DNA from: Desulfamplus sp.
Lineage (GTDB): Bacteria; Desulfobacterota; Desulfobacteria; Desulfobacterales; Desulfobacteraceae
Direction of reading: 5' to 3'
Length of the DNA stretch: 49,168 nt
Assembly (NCBI GenBank): GCA_015231615.1
Contig: JADGBE010000024.1
Location: 1 to 49,168 of the forward strand
Shown here: piece by piece, positions 1-8,281 of the stretch
Numbering within the stretch: the first letter of the stretch is position 1
How the letters are laid out: the number at the start of each line of letters is the position of its first letter
Position numbers and translations under genes: made by a program
Notes under the pieces: generated by a model
What the model saw: the letters and a program-made list of their open reading frames with translations, nothing else
The model's database searches: none
What the model was told of the DNA's origin: nothing

Positions 1-162
1 GACCATTTTCATAATAAGTAATTCCCTGACCGTCTTTTTTGTCATTTTTCCATTGTCCTTCATAAAACTTCTGTCCATTATTATAATAATGAATTGCCTG
101 TCCATTTAATTTATCTTCTTTCCATTGCCATTATCGTATAAAGCCTTTACTTTATGTATCAT
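1..162 (-). pseudogene. MORN-repeat (YwqK-like) protein, 5' part, frameshifted and cut by window edge
   Basis: Reading from an ATG at 162 gives MIHKVKALYDNGN and soon a stop. Moving one frame near 125-129 restores a typical MORN-variant pattern that runs off the window: W-KEDKLNGQ, then HYYNNGQKFYEGQWKNDKK and DGQGITYYENG. Such repeats of about 23 residues occur in YwqK-like antitoxins and other bacterial MORN proteins. One base seems to be missing at the join, so the gene is either decayed or the read has an error. The rest lies left of the window, so length and role cannot be judged. Confidence 0.6.
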
Positions 163-245
163 AATCCAACCTTTCATATTCGCTCCTGAATTGTAATTTC
201 AGGAACTCTCTCAAATTAATTTTTAAAAAGAAAGTGTAGAAAAGT

Positions 246-290
246 GGATCAATTTTGTTGTCCGTTTTTGGATCAGTTTAGTTGGCCATT
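246..290. mobile_element. IS21-like terminal repeat remnant
   Basis: Two direct copies of a 24-base unit start at 246 and 270 (GGATCAATTTTGTTGTCC, then GGATCAGTTTAGTTGGCC). Tandem units beginning GGATCA and ending in GTCC-like sequence resemble the multiple terminal repeats of IS21-family elements (family knowledge from memory). No transposase gene is present, so this is at best one abandoned end. It directly abuts the attC-like site next to the EcoRI-like methylase gene. Confidence 0.35.
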
Positions 291-353
291 AACAATAACG
301 TTGGAGTTAACTGGCTCGCTTTAGCATGCCGGTGTTGAACGACTTGTTATACG
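290..353 (-). other. integron attC-like recombination site at the 3' end of the methylase gene
   Basis: On the minus strand the sequence begins GTATAACAAGTCGTTCAAC and ends GTTAACTCCAACGTTATTG. This is the usual attC arrangement of a R''-like TATAAC box, a GTTCAA-type L'' box, and L' and R' boxes ending in CGTTAT. The halves pair imperfectly (ACCGGC with GCCAGT, GTATAAC with GTTATTG) around a short loop near 318-330. The R' box (GTTATTG) does not fit the GTTRRRY consensus exactly. The site spans the stop codon of the methylase gene, the normal place for the attC of a gene cassette. No integrase gene is visible. Confidence 0.5.
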
Positions 354-1350
354 TGTTCACTGATTCAGATTGAATTTTTACACGCTTATTTTTGACAAGT
401 ATTCTAAAATATGGACACTTGCCATTGATCGACAAGTCCTTTTCATCATTTCCTTTTCTGAATTTAATTAGCTCAAACTGATCTGGGTTAAATTTGTGTA
501 GAAACGTTATTGGTACACCCATAGCCCCCTCATAATCTAAAGGTATATCTTCCGTCCTATTTACATTAATACCATCGTAATTATCATATTTTGGATATTG
601 ATGCTCGTTTCCAAAATATTTCTTTGTTAGCAATATGTCTTCATGCCGTTTAAATGTATCAAGATTTGTTAGCCATAAGCAGTTGTTTGGCGAAACAATT
701 CTATCTCCAAATTCATTAATCCGAGCCTCTGTTCCATAAAGCTCATAATGTTCAGGGACGATAAAGCCAGATACTCCCCTGCCAAGGTTTATTCCAAGCC
801 ATGCCCTATTTTCCTTAATCAGTTTAAATATTTCTTTGTAGGTAATTGCATTAACATTTCCTATTATTAAAAACTTTTTATCGTACCTGACTAATTGCTC
901 AACATACTCTCTGAATAATGAAAAAGGTGGATTGGTGACAACAATATCCGACTTTTTTAATAACTCTATACTCTCGGAGCTGCGAAAATCTCCATCCCCT
1001 TTAAATAGCTTTATTTCAGGTGAATTTAGCTTACTTTTCTCTTCATCTGTATTGGTATATTCAAAGAAAAACCCGCTATCTTGATTTTGCTCACCAAAAA
1101 GCTCTCCGGTCTGCTCTCTATAGCAAGAGGTTAATAATTTTTTAATCCCGAGCTCTTCGAAATTAATGGCAAAATATTTAAAGAATTTGCTTATTCTTGG
1201 GTCGTCGCAATTGCAATATACAACCTTGTCTTTAAAGTGTGTTTTGTAATATCTCAATTCGCTTTCAATGTCGCAAAGCTGAGTATAAAACTCATCGCTT
1301 TTTGATTTTTTTGCTTTCTTTAGCAATTTATTTTTTGCTTTTCTTGCCAT
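307..1350 (-). CDS. EcoRI-family adenine-specific DNA methyltransferase
   Basis: This is a 347-residue N6-adenine methyltransferase of the M.EcoRI family, expected to methylate GAATTC and protect host DNA from the partner nuclease. The N-terminal DEFYTQLCDIESELRYY block (about residues 19-35) is typical of the family, and the catalytic motif IV reads TNPPFS near residue 140. It lies 39 bases downstream of the EcoRI-like nuclease gene on the same strand, the R-then-M order of the classical EcoRI system. M.EcoRI has about 326 residues; the extra C-terminal tail here (after about residue 320, ending in NTGMLKRAS) is encoded by the attC-like site, so it was probably added when the gene became a cassette. 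The reading frame is intact, so methylation could persist even if the nuclease is dead. Confidence 0.9.
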   Translation of the reverse strand: MARKAKNKLLKKAKKSKSDEFYTQLCDIESELRYYKTHFKDKVVYCNCDDPRISKFFKYFAINFEELGIKKLLTSCYREQTGELFGEQNQDSGFFFEYTNTDEEKSKLNSPEIKLFKGDGDFRSSESIELLKKSDIVVTNPPFSLFREYVEQLVRYDKKFLIIGNVNAITYKEIFKLIKENRAWLGINLGRGVSGFIVPEHYELYGTEARINEFGDRIVSPNNCLWLTNLDTFKRHEDILLTKKYFGNEHQYPKYDNYDGINVNRTEDIPLDYEGAMGVPITFLHKFNPDQFELIKFRKGNDEKDLSINGKCPYFRILVKNKRVKIQSESVNTYNKSFNTGMLKRAS

Positions 1351-1389
1351 TAGAAGCCCATCCTGAATTACCCGATTGCTGACATTTAG

Positions 1390-2227
1390 TTATTTATTGG
1401 ATGTAATCTGGGTGAATAAATCACTCCCCAGAACCTTAAGGGATGTTGTAGATATCTCTAGCATTATTTCATACATTTTTTTGGTGTCCCACCTTTCGCC
1501 ACGACCCTGTGAATATATAGAGGCCGCTTGAAGCATAATAGTTTTGTTCTTATGCTTAATGAATTTATTTACACATAAATTTGTATCTATCGGCATCCCA
1601 TAATTTGCAGCGGTCAATCTATCTAATCTGTTTAACATTCCTGAATTGTATTCAAGATTTACTACCCTTCCGTCAGGTCTCGTAATTGAGATGGTTTCTG
1701 TTAGAAAGTTTGAACCCTCAAGGAACAAAATATAAGGGAAATGAGACTCAGACAGCATGAAATTAGCAATTTCAGATATGTTTTTATGGGATCTCTCTAT
1801 TGCATTTCCAGCGGCCATTAAGTCCTGATCGTTATTGGTGCCAACCTGTATGCCATTCTTTATATTTTCTACGTCTTTTCCTTGATGTTTGGCTTCCGCC
1901 ACTAATACGACTCTCCAGTCGCCATTGTCGTCTCGAACCTCTATTATTCCACCGTCAGGTTTGATGCTAGAGTTTGAAACAAAAAGAGTCTGACCTAACT
2001 CGGGGTCGACTTTTTTTTAGTGCTTCATTTATCTCTTCTTTTTTTATGCTCTCTCTATAGCGGAAAGATAATTGAGGATATTCACTCTCTAGTTGTTTAA
2101 TAACTATTTTTGAAATTTTTCCAACTGTAAGGTCGTGTGATTTTGCATCATCTCCAAAAATTCCAACTACGCCTTGAGACTGTTTGTGTTGATTTGTCAA
2201 CCTATTTGATTGGTTTTTCTTAGACAT
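1390..2227 (-). pseudogene. EcoRI-like type II restriction endonuclease, one-base frameshift in an A8 tract
   Basis: The N-terminal part starts MSKKNQSNRLTNQHKQSQGV at 2227 and the C-terminal part contains MAAGNAIERSHKN and ends near 1390. Both closely match EcoRI as I remember it. They lie in different frames, and the switch falls at an A8 tract (T8 at 2011-2018 on the plus strand). Removing one A joins ALKK to VDPELGQTLFVSNSSIKPDG and gives about 278 residues, against 277 for EcoRI. The PD...EAK catalytic residues (KPDGG and AEAKH) and the recognition segment are all kept. As read, translation stops after 86 residues. Slippage on A8 could restore some full-length protein; a sequencing error is also possible. 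The methylase gene follows directly. Confidence 0.9.
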
Positions 2228-2489
2228 GATTTGTATTTTCCATTCTCAAGAATTTATTGCCTCTGCAGGTATTACACGTATAAGCATTTATTATCAGGGC
2301 ATATCATTAAAAAGTATTATTGAAATTGATAGGCAATTTACCTTATTTTATATAATATCAAATAGTGAATAGTGGCAAAACATTATTATTTGTTATCTAT
2401 ATTATCTAACAGAATCCATTGTCAAGAATTGTATTAAAAACTTTTTTAATATAAAAAAACGACCAAAATACGAGTAATTATAAATTAGA

Positions 2490-3134
2490 ATGCTAAATGA
2501 TTTCCTAAAGTTTACAGCTCAAATCAACAACCTTAATTTTAAAGATGAAGCTATTGAGTGGCTATTTTATTCAGGTATGTTGTTTGGAAGTAAATCAAAA
2601 TGGTGGGCAGATTGGGGTGAAAGATATACCCCACATGAAGGCGTTGATATAACTTTCTACAGAACATTCAAAAGAGAGAATCTTGAAAATATTGGGGGCG
2701 GTAGTAAGGTTAAGATGTTTGATGCCAAGACAAAAGTGCCAGTAATCGCTGATGGCACGATATTAAATATCTGCACTGATTTTTTGGGGCAATCAGTTGT
2801 TATTGAACATTTACCTTTAAATAATAAAAGGGAATTGAGCTTTAAAGTCAGACAATCACAAAGCGAACAATCAACTATTGTAGGAATATATTCTCATATT
2901 AAAGCTGACCACAAATTAGAATGCGGAATGGCTGTTTCAAAGGGAAATATAATAGGAACAGTTGCGGATACATCTACAAGAAAGTCAAAAATTGCCCCCC
3001 ATCTTCACATATCAATTGCAGAAATCTCTCGATTAATTCCTTTTGAAGAGCTTAATTGGAATCTATTTGGCAACTCTGACAACCACCCTGATAAAGTTAA
3101 ATTTTTTAATCCTATTAATTTAACCCTTGATTGA
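2490..3134 (+). CDS. M23 (LytM/lysostaphin-type) metallopeptidase-like protein
   Basis: The 214-residue product carries the zinc-ligand pattern of M23 peptidases: HEGVD (His49, Asp53), a YSHI segment (His136) and a C-terminal HLH (171-173). The usual small beta-strand motifs, ADGTI and GQSVVIEH, lie in between. M23 enzymes normally cut peptide crossbridges in peptidoglycan. No signal peptide or membrane segment is visible: the start MLNDFLKFTAQINN looks cytoplasmic. It may therefore act inside the cell, be exported another way, or have a non-cell-wall substrate. It is a single gene with no obvious partner, transcribed away from the restriction-modification genes, and its AT-rich upstream region (2228-2489) shows no other gene. 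Confidence 0.75.
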   Translation: MLNDFLKFTAQINNLNFKDEAIEWLFYSGMLFGSKSKWWADWGERYTPHEGVDITFYRTFKRENLENIGGGSKVKMFDAKTKVPVIADGTILNICTDFLGQSVVIEHLPLNNKRELSFKVRQSQSEQSTIVGIYSHIKADHKLECGMAVSKGNIIGTVADTSTRKSKIAPHLHISIAEISRLIPFEELNWNLFGNSDNHPDKVKFFNPINLTLD

Positions 3135-3192
3135 TGACCAACTGACTCCTACAAAAAGCATTTTATATTTATAATCTCGCCTAAATAGACTT

Positions 3193-4188
3193 TTAAACTG
3201 CCTGTGCAGAAAATATAGCTCTAATCGGTGCTGGATAACCCTCTACAGTTTTTGCTGGATTTTCAGGATCAAGGAAATCTGTTAAAGATTCTGTCTGAAT
3301 CCACTCTGTTTTTCTCTGTTCGTGTGCTTCTGTTTTGGAAATATCAATACATTTTATATTTTCAAAACCCGTCCGTTTTAGCCATGATTCCATAACTTTA
3401 ATACTTGGAATGAAAAAAACATTTCGCATCTTGGCATATCTATCTTCAGGAAATAGACATGTATGCTCATTTTCAGAAGCCTCTATAATTAGAGTCTCTA
3501 AAATCAACTCCCCCCCTTTTTTCATTAAATCGTTGATTTTTTTCAGCATATCTAATGGCGATCTCCTATGATATAAAACTCCCATGCAAAAAACTGTGTC
3601 AAAATAACCATTTATCGCGGGAAATTCATCAAAGGGTATTGGAAGAGAAAAAATATTTTCAATATTTAGATATTTTTGTAAGGCAAGGTACTGAAAATAA
3701 AAAGCATATTGAGGCTCAAGACCAAGAACCATAGTGGGATTATAGGCAGCCATTCTAAACATATAGTAACCGTTACTTGATCCTATATCAAGAATACATC
3801 TATTTTTAAGAGGAGAGATTTTATCTATAAAACGATCCCACTTGAGCCATGACTTCCATTCCGAATCAATCGTAATTCCAAAAAGTTCAAAAGGACCTTT
3901 TCGCCAAGGGGCAAGTTCCATCAAGTTTGATTTAATATCATTTATAGCAGCATTTATATCTTCTGATGCTGCTAAAATATCGTCTTCTATTCCCAACGTT
4001 ATGGTTGGTTTATCCAGAATTTTGTATGATGGTAATATATTTGGTAGGTTGTTAAGAGCCAATGTATATTTTAAAGGGTTACCTTTAGGATTATCAAGTA
4101 GCTCTCGTTGTGCTGATATAAGAGATGTAAGTTCTGGCAAAAACTTGCTTAATCGAAGTTTTTTATGGTTTTCTATGAGTTTTTCCAT
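3193..4188 (-). CDS. cmoB: tRNA uridine-34 carboxymethyltransferase CmoB
   Basis: CmoB transfers a carboxymethyl group from carboxy-SAM to 5-hydroxyuridine at the wobble position of certain tRNAs, giving uridine-5-oxyacetic acid. The 331-residue length matches the family (E. coli about 323). Diagnostic blocks are RKGPFELFGITIDSEWKSW (about residues 96-114), the SAM-site motif ILDIGSSNGYY (about 132-142), GVLYHRRSPLDML and CLFPEDRYAKMRNVFFIPS. A Rossmann methyltransferase core follows the CmoB-specific N-terminal helical part. CmoA, which makes carboxy-SAM, is not in the window and must be encoded elsewhere. The gene stands alone between convergent and codirectional neighbours. Confidence 0.93.
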   Translation of the reverse strand: MEKLIENHKKLRLSKFLPELTSLISAQRELLDNPKGNPLKYTLALNNLPNILPSYKILDKPTITLGIEDDILAASEDINAAINDIKSNLMELAPWRKGPFELFGITIDSEWKSWLKWDRFIDKISPLKNRCILDIGSSNGYYMFRMAAYNPTMVLGLEPQYAFYFQYLALQKYLNIENIFSLPIPFDEFPAINGYFDTVFCMGVLYHRRSPLDMLKKINDLMKKGGELILETLIIEASENEHTCLFPEDRYAKMRNVFFIPSIKVMESWLKRTGFENIKCIDISKTEAHEQRKTEWIQTESLTDFLDPENPAKTVEGYPAPIRAIFSAQAV

Positions 4189-4269
4189 TCTGATAAATTT
4201 CTGTAAGTATGCGGAGTTATAAGAGATTAGTGGTTAAAGAGGGTTGTAGTTAAAGAGATTTCAATATTT

Positions 4270-4683
4270 TTATGTTCGTCCTTTTATAAAGTATTGAACT
4301 AACCACACTCCTGCTAATACCATTAACATACCCAAAGCATTATTGGCAAAAAAATTTATCAAAGCTATAGATATATTGCCTTTACGCCCTGCAATGACTG
4401 TCTCTAAACCAAATGTTGAGAATGTTGTCAATCCGCCAAGAAACCCCGTCATAAAAAAGAGCCTTGTTGAGAGACTTACCCATGTAACTTGCTCTGTTAA
4501 TTGAAAAGCTACACCTATTAGAAAACATCCCGTTAAATTCACAAACATAGTTCCATAGGGGAAATTCATTCCTAAAAGTTTGATAGAGAGCAACGTAACA
4601 GCGTATCTGCATGTTGAACCAAGACCTCCGCCGACAAAAACTAATAAAAACTTAGACATTGCATCAGAACTTGTTAGATTCAT
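4270..4683 (-). CDS. crcB: fluoride ion channel CrcB/Fluc
   Basis: A 137-residue protein with four hydrophobic helices and the Fluc signatures GGGLGSTCRYA (about 17-27), GTMFVNLTGCFLIG (44-57) and TGFLGGLTTFSTFG (79-92). Fluc proteins form dual-topology dimers in the inner membrane and let fluoride leave the cell. The start at 4683 overlaps the stop of the upstream receiver gene in an ATGA arrangement, so the two are translationally coupled. An internal ATG (residue 9, MSKFLLVF) is closer to the usual family N-terminus and could be the main start. I looked for a fluoride riboswitch upstream of the two genes and did not find a convincing one. Confidence 0.92.
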   Translation of the reverse strand: MNLTSSDAMSKFLLVFVGGGLGSTCRYAVTLLSIKLLGMNFPYGTMFVNLTGCFLIGVAFQLTEQVTWVSLSTRLFFMTGFLGGLTTFSTFGLETVIAGRKGNISIALINFFANNALGMLMVLAGVWLVQYFIKGRT

Positions 4684-5054
4684 ATAAAAGACTCGTAATC
4701 TTGAATAATTTTTATCAGAGAGTGAATGCTTTTTTCATTTTTTTCTACAAATCTAATATTTGCGTCATTGCTAATATCAGGAGTAACATCACTGAAAGCA
4801 TGAATAATAACGTTAGTTTTTGCCATTTTATCATTTAAAGTTCTGAAAAAAGATTCTCCAAATATCTCAAAAAGCTCTGGATCAAGTATTATCAAATCTA
4901 ACGGTTTTTTGCCAGATATAGCTTCATCTGCTTCTTTTCTATTACCAGCAGTATAGATGATATGCCCAGCTTTTGCTAATTCTCTTTGCAGGAGATTTCG
5001 CACATGATGGTTAAGATCAGTTACAAGAATATGTAAAGGGAAAACCTTTTTCAT
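4680..5054 (-). CDS. stand-alone response-regulator receiver domain protein
   Basis: A 124-residue single-domain receiver. It begins HILVTDLNHHVRNLLQREL, with Asp13 in the acidic pocket. The likely phospho-acceptor Asp58 lies in LDLIILDPEL, a switch Ser at about 88 lies in HAFSD, and a conserved Lys near 104-105 lies in RFVEKNE. There is no output domain, so it would act by binding a partner, as CheY or Spo0F do. It is the first gene of a two-gene unit with crcB (four-base overlap), an unusual pairing I would not interpret functionally. No histidine kinase is nearby. Confidence 0.75.
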   Translation of the reverse strand: MKKVFPLHILVTDLNHHVRNLLQRELAKAGHIIYTAGNRKEADEAISGKKPLDLIILDPELFEIFGESFFRTLNDKMAKTNVIIHAFSDVTPDISNDANIRFVEKNEKSIHSLIKIIQDYESFI

Positions 5055-5244
5055 GATTCCATCGCTGCAGTCTATAGTTATACTCCTGTCCTTACAATAC
5101 CCATGCCTTCACAGATGCAATTTCATATTTATTAAATCAATTATGATTCAATAAATAGAGCAAAAACAGTGCCAGAAGCTCTAAAACCTCTTCATAAAGA
5201 CTCTTTCAACCATTTTAAACCAAAGCGATAACTCTTTTGTCGAT

Positions 5245-5267
5245 ATGCTTTACACAGTGTAAAACAT
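5245..5267. promoter_or_regulatory. inverted repeat, likely activator (enhancer) binding site
   Basis: ATGCTTTACAC-A-GTGTAAAACAT is an inverted repeat with one mismatch per arm. It lies about 60 bases upstream of the sigma-54 promoter of the universal stress gene, within the range of sites used by bacterial enhancer-binding proteins. The activator itself is not identifiable. Confidence 0.5.
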
Positions 5268-5326
5268 ATTGACACAATATCTAATATGAATCATGGTAAT
5301 ACAAGGATATTGTGGTCTTATTTGGA

Positions 5327-5343
5327 TTGGCATGTGCCTTGCT
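5327..5343 (+). promoter_or_regulatory. sigma-54 (RpoN) promoter of the universal stress gene
   Basis: TTGGCATGTGCCTTGCT matches the -24/-12 consensus: invariant GG (5329-5330), ten bases, invariant GC (5341-5342). Transcription would start near 5354, about 58 bases before the ATG at 5412. Sigma-54 promoters need an ATP-driven activator, consistent with the inverted repeat just upstream. Confidence 0.75.
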
Positions 5344-5411
5344 ATAACAATTTTCAATATTTAAAGATAAATTAACTCCACAATCAAACATAAATATAAA
5401 TGGGGGGTATT

Positions 5412-6362
5412 ATGACAGAAAATAATGTTAATCAAAAAGAAGATAATAGCAATACTATTCTTATTGCCTTAGACGGTTCTGAAAGGTCTATGAAAACAGT
5501 TGAATATCTCTACGATTTTAAAGCATTTCGCGATAAAAAAATTGTTTTATATCATATCTTTAGTGATGTTCCAGAGTCTTATTGGGATTTTGGAAATACA
5601 TCATTCAGTCGAAATGGTGCGGCTCAGATAAAAGGTTGGGGGGAACAACGCCGATTTACAATGGACGAATTTATGGGTCGGGCAAAAAATATCCTTATTA
5701 CTGCTGGTTATAAACCTCAGGATATAAGCATAATTATCCAAGAGAGGCAAAAAGGTATTGCCCGCGATATTATTGCAGAGGCACAAAAAGGATATTTTGC
5801 CTTGCTTATAAGAAGGCGTGGTTATGGTGCATTGCTTCACATGATAATGGGAAGCACAACAACTAAAGTTATTGAAAAACTCTCTGGGACACCAATTCTT
5901 CTGGCTGGATTAAATAAAATCCTCAACTCAATTATGATTGGAATTGATGGCTCTGATGGCTCTGAAAAGGCAGTTGAATTTACAGCTAATGTTGTTGGGA
6001 ACAAAAATTCTAGAATTGTTCTATGCACTGTGCTTAGAGATTTTGATATTTATACTGGAGATATGAACAGAAAAAATGTGTCAGATTCTGTTGATTGTGT
6101 ATTTGAAGATGTTGAAATAGCCATGAAACGGGCAGCACAAATACTTCAGAAAGCAGGAGTCAAAGCTGCTGATATTGAAAGAAAGATTATAACAGGTGTA
6201 GGCACAAGGGCTGGGGCTATTACTAAAGCAGCAGAAGAAGAAAAATGCGACACAATTGTTCTTGGCAGAAGAGGACGTTCCAATGTTAATGATTTCAGTA
6301 TTGGGCGTGTAACATGGAAGGTTATTCATGCAGCAAGAGAAATGACTGTGTGGATTATTTAA
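5412..6362 (+). CDS. tandem-domain universal stress protein (UspA superfamily)
   Basis: The product has two Usp domains in tandem, about residues 12-155 and 165-316. Each begins with the family strand and nucleotide loop (ILIALDGSERS, then IMIGIDGSDGS). The ATP-binding motif G-2x-G-9x-G-S/T is only partly kept: RRRGYGALLHMIMGS in the first domain and GRRGRSNVNDFSIGR in the second, where the final Ser/Thr is Arg. It may therefore bind nucleotide in one half or not at all. I chose the ATG at 5412, which has GGGGG in ribosome-binding position, over one 12 bases upstream. The gene is monocistronic behind a sigma-54 promoter, suggesting induction by stress or nitrogen/energy signals. The exact role of most Usp proteins is unknown. 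Confidence 0.9.
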   Translation: MTENNVNQKEDNSNTILIALDGSERSMKTVEYLYDFKAFRDKKIVLYHIFSDVPESYWDFGNTSFSRNGAAQIKGWGEQRRFTMDEFMGRAKNILITAGYKPQDISIIIQERQKGIARDIIAEAQKGYFALLIRRRGYGALLHMIMGSTTTKVIEKLSGTPILLAGLNKILNSIMIGIDGSDGSEKAVEFTANVVGNKNSRIVLCTVLRDFDIYTGDMNRKNVSDSVDCVFEDVEIAMKRAAQILQKAGVKAADIERKIITGVGTRAGAITKAAEEEKCDTIVLGRRGRSNVNDFSIGRVTWKVIHAAREMTVWII

Positions 6363-6386
6363 ACCTTGCTCTAATCATACTTAGCA

Positions 6387-6537
6387 CGGTCGTAAATTGA
6401 GTTTTTATCCAATATTTTAGCCGTAGGTTAAAACCATCGGCTAAAACCTTAAAAGTCCTCTTAAGAGGACTTCCATAAAGTTAGCCCGGAGCTTTAGCTC
6501 TGGGCTGCAAAATAAATTAAAAGCTCAAATTAAGACC
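6387..6537. mobile_element. MITE-like element with GGTC...TTGAG terminal repeats and three internal palindromes
   Basis: The left end CGGTCGTAAATTGAG (6387-6401) and right end CTCAAATTAAGACC (6524-6537) are imperfect inverted repeats. Between them are three hairpins: TAGCCGTAGG/CCATCGGCTA, a perfect 20-base palindrome AAGTCCTCTTAAGAGGACTT (6453-6472), and AGCCCGGAGC-TTTA-GCTCTGGGCT (6483-6506). A second element with nearly the same ends lies at 29290-29383. It sits between two convergent genes and may act as a bidirectional terminator. Confidence 0.55.
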
Positions 6538-6557
6538 TTGTTCATTATAATCAGATT

Positions 6558-8225
6558 TCAAACCTTGAACCTCTTCATCAGTTTTTCCAACTCAATTGCA
6601 AGCTCGGACAGACCCTTTGCACTTGTCTGAACCTGTTTGCTGCCTGTTCCTACCTGATTCGCATCTTTGTTTATTTCGGAGATATTGCGGGTCATGTCAG
6701 CCACAACTGAGCTACTCTGTGCCATGCTTTCATTGACATCTGAAATACCATGAGATGCTTGGGAAATATTGCCTGAAATCTCGCTGGTTGCTGCTGAAAG
6801 CTCCTCAACGGCAGTAGCGATTCCATTGATGACATTGTTGATCTCAGCGATTACATCGGAAATTTTTATAATATCTTCTATTGTTGATGTGGTTGTAGTC
6901 TGCATTTCGTCAATTTGACCTTTAATTTCAACCGTTGCAACCGCAGTCTGCTGGGCAAGTGTCTTAATCTCCTGGGCAACAACTGCAAAGCCTTTGCCTG
7001 CTTCACCTGCCCGAGCTGCTTCAATTGTGGCATTCAGGGCAAGAAGATTGGTCTGCTGGGAAATCTCGTTGATGGTTTCGGTAACTCTGCCTATTTTCTT
7101 TGCCGATTCACCAAGAGCATTCATTTTTGTTGAGGTAATCTGCGATTGCTTGACCGCCCCTTCTGAAACAACTCTTGCATTGCCTGCATTCTGGCCTATC
7201 TCGTTTACTGTAGCTGTTATCTCTTCAGTTGCTGTGGCAACCATATTGACATTGCCTGATGACTGCTCCATAGCAGCGGAAACTGACTGGATATTTGAAC
7301 TCATCTCTTCAGCAGCAGTGGCGACCGTTCCTGATTTTTGTGCAGTTCCAGTAGCAGATGAAGATAATTGCCTTGAAACCGCAGCTAAATCGTTTGATGA
7401 TGAGGTGAGTCTGTTGATGCCTGAAACAATATCTTTGATCATCTGGCCTAACTGTTGACCCATGGAATTGAGCGATTTCGCCATCATTCCTATCTCATCT
7501 GTCTGGTCTATATCAATTTTAGTGGTGAAATCTCCTTTTGCCATAGTCTCGACAAGGGTGGATGCCTTGTGTATCGGGTTGGTAATCAACCGACTTATCA
7601 GCATTATCATTACAAACAAGAATAGTCCAACGCCGATAATGGCGATAATGCCAAGCCAGCGAGCATCTTCATAAGTTTCGCGGGCTTCTTTACTGCTGTC
7701 CTCAGCTAATTTCTTGACGTATGCCATGTGATCTTCTACGGCTTCTGTCAGTGACTGCTGGGCAGGTACACCTTTTTTGTTCATAATGTCCCAAGCCTCT
7801 TCATTTTTATTTGCATTCGAAAGGGGAAGAACCTCTTCAACAGCCCTGACAAGGGCGGACAAGGCATCGCGGTCTTTTTCAAGCATCTGCCTGTCTGTAT
7901 CATCCTCGATATGTTTTTCGTAGTCAGACATTGCTTTATTGACTTCTTCCAAGGCAGCTTTAATTCTCTGCTCAATATCAATATTTGTAGCATCGGTATT
8001 GAGAATATGCCGCAAGGTGCGGGCGTAGTAATTCTTGCTGGCATTGAGCATATCAAACATCAACTCCATACTTGGGACAGCTGCTTCATTGCTGTAATTG
8101 GCTTTGGTGTAAACATGTCCCATCTCGAAGATGAGAAAACCGCCAAGCCCTCCAAGACCTGATATAGCGAGCAAGGCAACCAAAATAAGTTTTTTACCAA
8201 TTTTCATATTAACGAACCAGTTCAT
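6558..8225 (-). CDS. methyl-accepting chemotaxis protein
   Basis: A 555-residue chemoreceptor: membrane helix at about 12-34, periplasmic four-helix-bundle-type sensor (about 35-188), second membrane helix (190-212), HAMP domain (212-265) and a long cytoplasmic signalling coiled coil. The signalling tip reads [20 protein letters not shown] followed by [14 protein letters not shown], the segment that contacts CheA and CheW. The protein ends MKRFKV, a tail shared with the second chemoreceptor (MVGRFKV), and has no C-terminal NWETF-like tether. A GAGGTCTC-type ribosome-binding site precedes the ATG. The ligand cannot be predicted. No che genes are in the window. Confidence 0.95.
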   Translation of the reverse strand: MNWFVNMKIGKKLILVALLAISGLGGLGGFLIFEMGHVYTKANYSNEAAVPSMELMFDMLNASKNYYARTLRHILNTDATNIDIEQRIKAALEEVNKAMSDYEKHIEDDTDRQMLEKDRDALSALVRAVEEVLPLSNANKNEEAWDIMNKKGVPAQQSLTEAVEDHMAYVKKLAEDSSKEARETYEDARWLGIIAIIGVGLFLFVMIMLISRLITNPIHKASTLVETMAKGDFTTKIDIDQTDEIGMMAKSLNSMGQQLGQMIKDIVSGINRLTSSSNDLAAVSRQLSSSATGTAQKSGTVATAAEEMSSNIQSVSAAMEQSSGNVNMVATATEEITATVNEIGQNAGNARVVSEGAVKQSQITSTKMNALGESAKKIGRVTETINEISQQTNLLALNATIEAARAGEAGKGFAVVAQEIKTLAQQTAVATVEIKGQIDEMQTTTTSTIEDIIKISDVIAEINNVINGIATAVEELSAATSEISGNISQASHGISDVNESMAQSSSVVADMTRNISEINKDANQVGTGSKQVQTSAKGLSELAIELEKLMKRFKV

Positions 8226-8281
8226 TGAGACCTCCTAAAATAAGTTTTAAGTTTGAAACGAGTAATAGGGGAAAAATATAA

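Larger units (their letters stand above)
5055..5399. other. 345-base intergenic region between divergent genes
   Basis: No gene is seen. The region separates the minus-strand receiver-crcB pair from the plus-strand universal stress gene. It holds a near-perfect 23-base inverted repeat (5245-5267) and a strong sigma-54 promoter (5327-5343), both annotated separately. The rest is AT-rich without further recognisable structure. Confidence 0.6.

Noticed and set aside
2005-2020. Programmed ribosomal frameshift in the EcoRI-like nuclease gene
   Set aside because: The tract would need a +1 shift, whereas A-rich slippery sites usually give -1. No stimulatory structure is seen, so slippage by polymerase, mutation or read error is preferred.
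5055-5150. Possible fluoride riboswitch upstream of the receiver-crcB unit
   Set aside because: I could not match the conserved pseudoknot elements. GCGATGGAATC near 5060 is too short to count.
6915-7458. Long plus-strand frames opposite the chemoreceptor genes
   Set aside because: They are antisense shadows of the conserved signalling domain, with no ribosome-binding site and no family resemblance.
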